NCBI GenBank assembly: GCA_049522755.1
Contig: JBEKNN010000011.1
Coordinates: 4,282 to 68,281 of the forward strand
Direction: 5' to 3'
DNA from: PALSA-243 sp049522755
GTDB taxonomy: Bacteria; Acidobacteriota; Terriglobia; Bryobacterales; Bryobacteraceae
Length of the DNA: 64,000 bases
The position numbers and the translations under genes are program-made. The notes under the pieces were generated by a model that was given only the letters and a program-made list of their open reading frames with translations, was not told where the DNA came from and ran no database searches. Below, piece by piece: positions 45,723-52,347 of the stretch; positions within the stretch are counted from its first letter, which is position 1; the number at the start of each line of letters is the position of its first letter.

Positions 45723-46565
45723 ATGGATACCACCCCCGAATTCGCGGTTCCCGAACCGGCCATGCGGCCAATGGATCTTCCGCAGACGGCACCGGCCGGC
45801 AAAGTCGCCGCTCCGCCTGCGAGTAAGATCTCCGTTAAGTCGCTCGATTTCTTTTATGGGTCGTTTCAAGCCCTGCACAATGTCAATATCGAGATCCCCG
45901 GCAAAGGCATCACTGCTCTCATCGGACCTTCCGGCTGCGGCAAATCGACGTTCCTGCGCACGCTCAATCGCATCAGCGAAATGATTCGCGGCGCGCGCGC
46001 CCAAGGACAGGTGACGCTCGATGGCGAAGACATCCTGGGCGTGGATGTTACCAGCCTCCGCCGCCGCGTCGGCATGGTCTTCCAGCGGCCCAATCCCTTC
46101 CCGAAGTCGATCTTCGACAACGTGGCGTACGGAATCCGCATCAATGGGATGAAGGGCAATGGATCGATGCACGATAAAGTGGAGCACAGCCTGAAGCGCG
46201 CCGCCTTGTGGGAAGAAGTGAAGGACAAGCTGCACCAATCGGCCTACTCGCTTTCGGGCGGCCAGCAGCAGCGGCTGTGTATTGCGCGCGCGCTTGCGGT
46301 GGACCCGGAAGTGTTGCTGCTCGACGAGCCCTGTTCGGCGCTCGACCCCATCGCCACGGCCAAGATCGAGGATTTGATGTTCAGTTTGAAGGACCAGTGT
46401 ACGCAGGTGATCGTCACGCACAACATGCAGCAGGCGGCGCGCGTGGCCGAGTACACGGGCTTCTTCCTGATGGGCAAGCTGATCGAGTTCGACCGGACGG
46501 CGGTGATCTTCAAGCGGCCGTCCAAGAGAGAAACCGAAGATTACATCACGGGACGCTTCGGCTAG
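45723..46565 (+). CDS. pstB: Phosphate ABC transporter ATPase PstB
   Basis: 280 residues. About 35 Pro/Ala-rich residues precede the domain. Walker A GPSGCGKST (68-76), Q-loop FQRPNPFPKSIFDNVAYGIR, signature LSGGQQQRLCIARAL, Walker B VLLLDEPCSALDPI, and VTHNMQQAARVAEYT. Powers phosphate import with PstSCA. It starts 3 bp after pstA. Confidence 0.97.
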   Translation: MDTTPEFAVPEPAMRPMDLPQTAPAGKVAAPPASKISVKSLDFFYGSFQALHNVNIEIPGKGITALIGPSGCGKSTFLRTLNRISEMIRGARAQGQVTLDGEDILGVDVTSLRRRVGMVFQRPNPFPKSIFDNVAYGIRINGMKGNGSMHDKVEHSLKRAALWEEVKDKLHQSAYSLSGGQQQRLCIARALAVDPEVLLLDEPCSALDPIATAKIEDLMFSLKDQCTQVIVTHNMQQAARVAEYTGFFLMGKLIEFDRTAVIFKRPSKRETEDYITGRFG

Positions 46566-46578
46566 AGCGAACCGCAAT

Positions 46579-46628
46579 TGTGGGGCAGGATGGCATCCTG
46601 CGCGGCGGTTGGCACCGCCGCTGCTGGG
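46579..46628 (+). repeat. GTGGGGCAG-type hairpins between pstB and phoU
   Basis: TGTGGGGCAGGATGGCATCC contains GGCAGGAT/ATCCTGC, and directly after it GCGGCGGTTGGCACCGCCGC folds as GGCGGT/ACCGCC. Same type as the hairpins at 29743-29773 and 60045-60067. Confidence 0.6.
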
Positions 46629-46681
46629 GTCGTGCGAGACTCGGAATAAACAGCGGTACAAGCAGAGGATCATAAAAGACA

Positions 46682-47371
46682 GTGGCCACACAGGTACAGG
46701 ACATGCTTCATTTTCGAGAAGAGCTGGAAGAGTTAAAGAGCAAGTTGCTCGAGATGGGCGGGATGGTGGAATCCGCCATTCACAACGCCATTTACGCGCT
46801 GGTAGAGCGCGACGAAGAGCGCGCCAAGGAAGTGATGTGGAAGGAGGCCCAGGTCAATCAGAAGGAAATGGAGATCGACGACCTGGCCACCCGCATGCTC
46901 GCGCTGTTCCAGCCTATGGCGCGCGACCTGCGGTTCATCACCGCCGTCATCAAGATGAACGCCGACCTGGAGCGCATGGGCGACCTGGCGGTGAACATCA
47001 CCGAGCGCGCGCTCTCGCTCATGCAGGAGCCTACGCTGCGGCCGCTGGTGGATATTCCCAAGATTGCCGAACTGGCCGAGAGCATGGTGCACCGCGCTCT
47101 CGACGCCTTCGCGCGCGGCGACGCCGAGATGGCGCGCGATGTCCTGCTGGCCGACGACGAGGTGGACAATCTGCGCGACGCCGTTTACAGCGAATTGATT
47201 CGCTTCATGCAGGAGGAGCGAACCACCATCCAGCGCGCCATCAACCTGCTGTTCATCGCCCAGAATCTGGAGCGGGTCGCCGACCACGCCACCAATATCG
47301 CGGAGGACGTACTGTTCCTGGTGAAGGGCATCGACGTTCGCCATCACGCCGAGGCGCGTGAAGTATTGTAG
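46682..47371 (+). CDS. phoU: Phosphate signalling protein PhoU
   Basis: 229 residues from GTG 46682; ATG 46703 (MLHFREELEELKSKLLEMGG) is an equally fair start. Two PhoU three-helix repeats with the metal-site motifs (MEIDDLATRMLALFQPMARD, LRFITAVIKMNADLERMGDL, INLLFIAQNLERVADHATNI). It links the Pst transporter to PhoR. The TAG stop (47369-47371) begins a GTAGGGCGGGCCC repeat. Confidence 0.95.
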   Translation: MATQVQDMLHFREELEELKSKLLEMGGMVESAIHNAIYALVERDEERAKEVMWKEAQVNQKEMEIDDLATRMLALFQPMARDLRFITAVIKMNADLERMGDLAVNITERALSLMQEPTLRPLVDIPKIAELAESMVHRALDAFARGDAEMARDVLLADDEVDNLRDAVYSELIRFMQEERTTIQRAINLLFIAQNLERVADHATNIAEDVLFLVKGIDVRHHAEAREVL

Positions 47372-47391
47372 GGCGGGCCCATGGCCTGCCG
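47368..47391 (+). repeat. GTAGG/GGGCCCATGGCCTGC element at the phoU stop
   Basis: GTAGGGCGGGCCCATGGCCT then GCC. The core GGGCCCATGGCCTGC recurs at 48994-49009 and, inverted, at 49045-49060. TAG within it is the phoU stop codon. Confidence 0.7.
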
Positions 47392-47438
47392 TGTCCCGAG
47401 CCGCTCTTAGCGCTCGGCTTCAGGGTTGCGATCCTTTC

Positions 47439-47972
47439 GTGGCAGACGACCCTTCGCTCGAACCGTGGTTGCGGCGGGCACGGCGCTTATTGCCCCATTT
47501 GCCGCCACTCGCCGGAGCGCCTGTTCACATTGGCCGCATGGAAGGCCTCCGAAGCCGCTATGGCGCATCGCATGCCGGAACCATGCTGCGCGAGCGGCGC
47601 ATTCTCTTCGATTGCGCGCCAGCCGAATTCCCGCGCATATTCGTCCACGAGGTGTTTCATTTCGTCTGGCTGCGGGCCGGTAATCCGGCGCGGAGATCGT
47701 TCGGGCAGCTGCTGGCGAGCGAGATCGAAGGCGGCGTAAGCGGGGAGCTGGGCTGGTCGGCGGAATTGCGCAAAGCCAGGCTGACGGCGGTGGACCGGCG
47801 CAACCGGACGCGGCGCTGGCGGGAATACTGCTGCGAGAGCTTTTGCGATACGGCCGCATGGCTATATTCCGGCGTGGAGCGGCATGACGAATTTACATTG
47901 GCAAAGCGTTGCCGGAAAATCCGCAGTCAATGGTTCGCCCGAACGTTGGGCGGCGGCCAATTGCCGATATAA
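47439..47972 (+). CDS. HExxH-containing protein, putative metallopeptidase-like
   Basis: About 177 residues from GTG 47439; the frame is open back to GTG 47358, but that part runs through the phoU end and the repeat. Family not recognised. HEVFHFVW is an HExxH-type zinc motif, with later ELGWSAELRKARL and CCESFCDTAAWLYSG, where an acidic residue could be the third ligand. Basic and Arg-rich. The TAA stop overlaps the ATG at 47972 (TAATG), suggesting coupling to the thioredoxin-like gene. Confidence 0.65.
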   Translation: MADDPSLEPWLRRARRLLPHLPPLAGAPVHIGRMEGLRSRYGASHAGTMLRERRILFDCAPAEFPRIFVHEVFHFVWLRAGNPARRSFGQLLASEIEGGVSGELGWSAELRKARLTAVDRRNRTRRWREYCCESFCDTAAWLYSGVERHDEFTLAKRCRKIRSQWFARTLGGGQLPI

Positions 47973-48577
47973 TGGGTCTGGAATCGTCGATATCCTTTAT
48001 GCGCCTCTTTACCGCTTTCGCCGCCGCCGTCCTGGTGAGTTGCCTGTTTCAGGGCTGCTCCTATGCGCCCGCCACAGTAAAGGCTGCTTCTGTGAAACCG
48101 GCCGGTGAGCGCCGCGACGCTCCCGATTTCACTCTGAAGGATGCCGACGGCAAGACCGTGCACCTCTCGGAATATCGCGGCAAGGTGGTGCTGCTCGATT
48201 TTTGGGCGACCTGGTGCGACCCCTGCCGCCTCGAAATTCCGTGGTTTATCGAGCTGCAAAGGAAGAACAAAGACCGGGGCTTCGAGGTTCTGGGCGTCTC
48301 CATGGACGACGAGGGCTGGGAAGTGGTCAAGCCCTTCATGCGGAGCGTGGGGATGAATTACCGCGTGGTCATCGGCAATGACGAGACCACGCAAATGTAC
48401 GGCGGCGTCGATTCGCTGCCGAGCACATTTCTGATCGACCGGCAAGGCAAGATCGCCGCGATCCATATCGGGCTCGCGAGCAGAAAGGTATTTGAAGATG
48501 GCGTGGAAGAGCTCTTGCATGCTCCTGCTGGCGGCATTGTTATCGACAAGGCTTCCTTATATCCAGGCGCAAGGTAG
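47972..48577 (+). CDS. TlpA/ResA-like thioredoxin lipoprotein
   Basis: 201 residues from ATG 47972; ATG 47999 (MRLFTAFAAAVLVSCLFQGC) would leave a cleaner lipoprotein signal. The Cys in LFQGC is the likely lipid site. Thioredoxin fold with APDFTLKDADGKTVHLSEYR, active site WATWCDPC (CxxC) and the cis-Pro LPSTFLIDRQG. It reduces or exchanges periplasmic disulfides. The DsbD-N-like gene starts inside its 3' end. Confidence 0.88.
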   Translation: MGLESSISFMRLFTAFAAAVLVSCLFQGCSYAPATVKAASVKPAGERRDAPDFTLKDADGKTVHLSEYRGKVVLLDFWATWCDPCRLEIPWFIELQRKNKDRGFEVLGVSMDDEGWEVVKPFMRSVGMNYRVVIGNDETTQMYGGVDSLPSTFLIDRQGKIAAIHIGLASRKVFEDGVEELLHAPAGGIVIDKASLYPGAR

Positions 48578-48974
48578 CGGACACTTAACGGTAGGTTCGC
48601 CGGCGAAGATTTCAGGCGCGCGCAACGCGTCGGTGCAAACCAGGATTCCGGTGACCGTAGACGCCGGCTTCCACGTGAACAGTAACCCTGCCGCGGCCGA
48701 TTATTTGATTCCGCTGAGCGTCACGTGGAGTGCGACGGGCGCATTGGAAGCGGGCAAGGTGACTTACCCGAAGGCAACCAAGGAGAAAGTGGGAGACGAT
48801 ACGCTTACGGTCTACACCGGCAGCTTCGATCTGATCGCCGCCTTCAAGGTAAGCGCGAACGCGCCCGGGGGCCCAGGCGTAGCGGCGGGTAAGTTGAGAT
48901 ATCAGGCTTGCAATAGCACTACCTGTTTTCCACCGAAGAACGTCGAGATCTCGGTGCCCTATCAGATTCAGTAA
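48498..48974 (+). CDS. DsbD N-terminal-domain-like secreted protein
   Basis: 158 residues from ATG 48498 (AAAGG upstream); overlaps the TlpA-like gene by 80 nt. Signal peptide (CMLLLAALLSTRLPYIQAQG). The beta-sandwich resembles DsbD alpha/DsbC-type domains: VDAGFHVNSNPAAADYLIPL and the redox pair in LRYQACNSTTCFPPKNVEI (two Cys). No membrane DsbD part follows, so it must take electrons from another donor. Likely works with the TlpA-like protein. Confidence 0.82.
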   Translation: MAWKSSCMLLLAALLSTRLPYIQAQGSGHLTVGSPAKISGARNASVQTRIPVTVDAGFHVNSNPAAADYLIPLSVTWSATGALEAGKVTYPKATKEKVGDDTLTVYTGSFDLIAAFKVSANAPGGPGVAAGKLRYQACNSTTCFPPKNVEISVPYQIQ

Positions 48975-48993
48975 CTCAGATTCAGTAAAACCC

Positions 48994-49069
48994 GGGCCCA
49001 TGGCCTGCGGCGTAGAGCGCTCGGGGCGGCAATTGGGCTGTCTTCGCAGGCCATGGGCCCGCGCCACTA
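48994..49069. terminator. 16-bp perfect inverted repeat between convergent genes
   Basis: Arms GGGCCCATGGCCTGCG (48994-49009) and its exact reverse complement (49045-49060), loop 35 bp, lie between the DsbD-N-like and aminotransferase genes. On the minus strand, the right arm follows the aminotransferase TAG (49069-49067) at once. A bidirectional terminator role is plausible; no T-run. Confidence 0.65.
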
Positions 49070-50245
49070 GGACTGTCCAATAAACTCGCCGATGCGGGCC
49101 GCCGCTTCGCGAAGGCGCTTCTCCGTTCCGAGCAGCGAGAAGCGTACGTGGCCTTCGCCCATCGGCCCGAAGCCCACTCCCGGCGAGACCGCCACGTTGG
49201 TTTTCTCTAGCAGGCGCACGGCGAATTCGAGCGACCCTGCCGGCCGGAATCGTTCCGGCAATTGTGCCCAAAGGAACATAGTGCCGCGAGGCTTCTCCAC
49301 CGGCCATCCGGCGCCGTTGAGGCCCTTCACCAGTGCATCGCGGCGCTTTTCATATATCGCGCAGATTTTTCGCGTATCTTCTTCACATTCGCGCAGTCCG
49401 GTTGCGGCGGCGATCTGGATGGGCTGGAACACACCGTAATCGAGGTAGCTCTTGATGCGCGTGAGCGCGGCGACCAGGCGCGGATTGCCCAGGCAGAACC
49501 CGACGCGCCAGCCGGCCATGTTGTAGCTCTTGGACATGGAGAAGATCTCGACGGCGACTTCCTTGGCGCCATCCACCTGAAGAATGCTGGGCGGCTTGTA
49601 GCCGTCGAAGCCCAGGTCGGCATAGGCGAAATCGTGGATCACCATGGTGCCGTGGAAGCTGGCGAGGCGTACGATTTCGCGGAGGTAATCGAGATCGACG
49701 CAGATGGTGGTGGGGTTGTGCGGGAACGAGACCAGAATCATCTTCGGCTTGCGCGAAGAGGTACGGTAGAGATCCTCCAGGCCGTTGAGAAACGTGGCCG
49801 CATCCGGCATGGGCAGCATACAGGCGTGGCCTTCCGCGAGCACTACGCCGAACTGATGGATGGGATAGGCCGGGTTGGGCGAAACCACGGCGTCGCCGGG
49901 AGCGAGCACGGCCAGCAGCAGGTGCGCCAGCGCTTCCTTGGCGCCGATGGTGACGATAGCTTCACTCTCCGGGTTCAGCTCGACGCCGTAATTGGCGCGA
50001 TACCGGTTCACCATCTCCTGCCGCAGAATGGCGATGCCTTTGGATTGCGAATAGCGGTGATTGCGCGCATGCCGCGACTCTTCGATGAGCTTCTTCACCA
50101 CGGGACGCGGCGTCGGGCCGTCGGGATTCCCCATGCCGAGATCGATGACGTCCTGCTGTTGCGCGCGCGCTTTCGCGCACATCTCGTTGATCACCGCGAA
50201 CACGTAGGGAGGCAGCTTTTGAATTCGATAAAACTCTTCAGGCAT
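49067..50245 (-). CDS. AlaC-like (alanine/aspartate-type) aminotransferase
   Basis: 392 residues from ATG 50245, preferred because TGAGGTTG lies just upstream; ATG 50254 is also in frame. Fold type I class I/II: IDLGMGNPDGPTP, YSQSKGIAILRQEM, SFPHNPTT, and the PLP Lys in SMSKSYNMAGWRVGF. Close to AlaC/YfdZ, which makes alanine from pyruvate with glutamate; LL-DAP aminotransferase-like activity is an alternative. Its first codon overlaps the sortase gene's end region. Confidence 0.9.
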   Translation of the reverse strand: MPEEFYRIQKLPPYVFAVINEMCAKARAQQQDVIDLGMGNPDGPTPRPVVKKLIEESRHARNHRYSQSKGIAILRQEMVNRYRANYGVELNPESEAIVTIGAKEALAHLLLAVLAPGDAVVSPNPAYPIHQFGVVLAEGHACMLPMPDAATFLNGLEDLYRTSSRKPKMILVSFPHNPTTICVDLDYLREIVRLASFHGTMVIHDFAYADLGFDGYKPPSILQVDGAKEVAVEIFSMSKSYNMAGWRVGFCLGNPRLVAALTRIKSYLDYGVFQPIQIAAATGLRECEEDTRKICAIYEKRRDALVKGLNGAGWPVEKPRGTMFLWAQLPERFRPAGSLEFAVRLLEKTNVAVSPGVGFGPMGEGHVRFSLLGTEKRLREAAARIGEFIGQS

Positions 50246-50250
50246 CAACC

Positions 50251-51060
50251 TCATTCTAACGCGCGGATCTCGGCGGCTCTCGCCCCGGTGTGGGCGTGTT
50301 GCGACCGCGAGACCCTGCTGCCCGCGTTGCCCGCGTTGCGAGGAGTGGCGCTAATCGTCGACCGGCCCGGTGGAGTTGGGGCCGGCAGGCGTTTTGCTAC
50401 GCGTCTCTCCGCCGCGGACCGCTGCGGCTGGGCGGCGTCTGCCTGAGAGTCTTCCTCTAGCTTGGCCTGCACCACGAAGCGTTGGGGCGCGGAACCGAGA
50501 TAGTAAAAGGGATAACACGTAATAAGATGTAACTCAGGATCGTGCGTGGGTCTGAGCGAGGCAGTGTTGGAAGGAGATACAACTTGAGTATCGCTCACTC
50601 GATAAGTAAACTCGCCCGCGCCGGTTTCGAGAACGATTGCGTCGCCCTTGCGGATATCCTTTAAGACGCGAAAGTGAGTGTCGCGGTGGCCGGCGATAAT
50701 GCAGTTGCCGTCCTGGCCGGGCATGGGCGTTCCGGACATGTGTCCCGGACCACGGCGTAACTCGGCGGCGCCATCCCCTTCCACGACGTATAACTCGGTA
50801 TTAAGTCGCGGGATGATCAGTTTGGCGACCGCATCGCCCAATGGCGGCGCGGGGTGCGGCATTGGTTGTGTATTGACTCCCGAGCGCGCCGGGAAAGGAG
50901 AAGGCTTGGCGGATTCGATGTTGTCGAATTCGCGTTGGGCTTCGGCCTGTCCCGCTTGCGACTCCAAAAGATCGCGGGCGCCCAGGGAGAGCAGAGCCAA
51001 GCCTCCGGCTATCAGAGAGTAACTGACGAACCTTCGTCGCTGGCGTCTTCTGGCAGTCAT
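50251..51060 (-). CDS. Class D-like sortase
   Basis: 269 residues; excellent AAGGAGGT site before ATG 51060. Basic start then one transmembrane helix (FVSYSLIAGGLALLSLGARD), and the sortase domain from about 75: LIIPRLNTELYVVEG, catalytic H125 (GHRDTHF), C182 (LITCYPF) and R194 (QRFVV). It cleaves a sorting signal and transpeptidates its substrate, here most likely the adjacent gene product. About 65 Arg/Ala/Pro-rich residues follow the domain. Same transcript as the substrate gene, 37 bp downstream. Confidence 0.92.
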   Translation of the reverse strand: MTARRRQRRRFVSYSLIAGGLALLSLGARDLLESQAGQAEAQREFDNIESAKPSPFPARSGVNTQPMPHPAPPLGDAVAKLIIPRLNTELYVVEGDGAAELRRGPGHMSGTPMPGQDGNCIIAGHRDTHFRVLKDIRKGDAIVLETGAGEFTYRVSDTQVVSPSNTASLRPTHDPELHLITCYPFYYLGSAPQRFVVQAKLEEDSQADAAQPQRSAAERRVAKRLPAPTPPGRSTISATPRNAGNAGSRVSRSQHAHTGARAAEIRALE

Positions 51061-51097
51061 CAGTTACCTCCTTCCCACGTGCGCCCGCGAGAGCGAG

Positions 51098-51862
51098 TTA
51101 CCGCTTGCGGCGCAGGGTCGCGCCCAATCCCGTAAGCGTTCCGCCGCTCAAAAGCATCATCAGCCATCCTGCATCGGTGTGCGGCATTGCAGGGGCTTCG
51201 TCAGTGGCCGGGGCGGGATTGAGGTCAGGCGCCGGCGTAGGTACAGGCGCCGGAGCCGGCTCGCTCATCTCGCGGTTGGCGGTATTGTCCGGCTGAGTCT
51301 GCGGCTCTACTGTAGCCGGAGCAGGTTCGGGGGCCGGTGCAGGTTCAGGGGCCGGAGCTGGTTCCACGGCGGGAGCCGGCGGCAGAGCCGGCGGAGCGGG
51401 AGCGGCAGGCGCGGACGGCGCGTTGGCCGCTACGGAAACGGGCTGCGAGGCTTCGTTCTCGCGTTGTTTCACATTGTTGGGCAGGACGAATTCATATCCA
51501 TAGTCCTTACCCTGTATCCAGATTTTGTCAAAGTAGTAGTCGTTCCCAATGTGATGTAGTGTGACGCGAGTGTCCGACTGGGTCCGGTTTTCGAGCGCCG
51601 GAATAGTCATGGCCGAAGTCTCGAACTTCATGCCGTTGTCGCCATAGATTACCAGGACCGGGCTCTTGCCGGCGGTACTGTCGAGCTCCTCGATAGTATA
51701 GCTTCCGGGTTGAATAATCTTGTCGCCTATCGTTACCGAGTAGGGCAAATTGACCTCGACGCGGTCGTTCAGCGGCTGCGCCTGGATCTGGTTGGGCGCT
51801 ACCAACGCGGCGAACCCTATAGCCGATGCGATCGCTCCGATTGTAAAGCTTCTTATACTCAT
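51098..51862 (-). CDS. Sortase substrate with Pro-rich region and MPHTD tail
   Basis: 254 residues. Signal peptide (TIGAIASAIGFAALVAPNQI, end near QAQ). A folded domain of about 110 residues (VEVNLPYSVTIGDKIIQPGS, YEFVLPNN) of the kind seen in Acidobacteriota secreted proteins. Then comes a Pro/Ala/Glu repeat region (PAPAPEPAPAPEP, about 150-220). The tail is MPHTD (226-230), a hydrophobic stretch WLMMLLSGGTLTGLGAT, and RRKR, the three-part sorting signal. The sortase gene follows. Confidence 0.88.
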   Translation of the reverse strand: MSIRSFTIGAIASAIGFAALVAPNQIQAQPLNDRVEVNLPYSVTIGDKIIQPGSYTIEELDSTAGKSPVLVIYGDNGMKFETSAMTIPALENRTQSDTRVTLHHIGNDYYFDKIWIQGKDYGYEFVLPNNVKQRENEASQPVSVAANAPSAPAAPAPPALPPAPAVEPAPAPEPAPAPEPAPATVEPQTQPDNTANREMSEPAPAPVPTPAPDLNPAPATDEAPAMPHTDAGWLMMLLSGGTLTGLGATLRRKR

Positions 51863-51986
51863 GGTTTTGATAACTCCTTTTCCGATCCCCGTCAGGTGAC
51901 CTCACTTAAAGTGATGCAACTGTCGTTCCAGTCGTTGCGATTTAACGCCGGAGACATTTTGGAACTCGGATTTTTGGTGTAAAAGG

Positions 51987-52325
51987 TTACGCCTGGGCGC
52001 GGCACGCCGCGCAGGGGCAGATATTTCGGAAGTGATCGTACGAATATATTCCGGAACTATGTCCGTCGCTCCAATTGATGCGGATGGCGTAGCTGCCCAC
52101 CGGCTCCACGCCTAACATCTTTAAAGCGGGCTTGAACATTTGAAATGGATTGTCCGATTCGGGCTCGCGAGGCGGCGTGCCGTGCGCGCCGGTGCAGGAG
52201 GCGCAGGGACACTTGTCGCGCAGATAGGTGATTCCGTACTCGCTGTGGTGACCGTCTTTCCAATCGATCTTGATGCCCTTCGATTTCGAAATGGCGATGT
52301 GTTCGGGGTCGGTGTGGGGGAGCAT
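51987..52325 (-). CDS. DUF971 family protein
   Basis: 112 residues. The DUF971/GBBH-like core shows IKIDWKDGHHSEYGITYLRD, KCPCASCTGAHG, SYAIRINWSDGHSSGIYSYD and CPCAACRA at the end. Cysteines CxCxxC and CPCAAC could bind a metal. Members often sit near iron-sulfur or housekeeping genes; function not settled. It starts 22 bp after the relA/spoT stop, so likely one transcript. Confidence 0.9.
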   Translation of the reverse strand: MLPHTDPEHIAISKSKGIKIDWKDGHHSEYGITYLRDKCPCASCTGAHGTPPREPESDNPFQMFKPALKMLGVEPVGSYAIRINWSDGHSSGIYSYDHFRNICPCAACRAQA

Positions 52326-52347
52326 GTCAGTGCAGGCGGCGTTTGCA

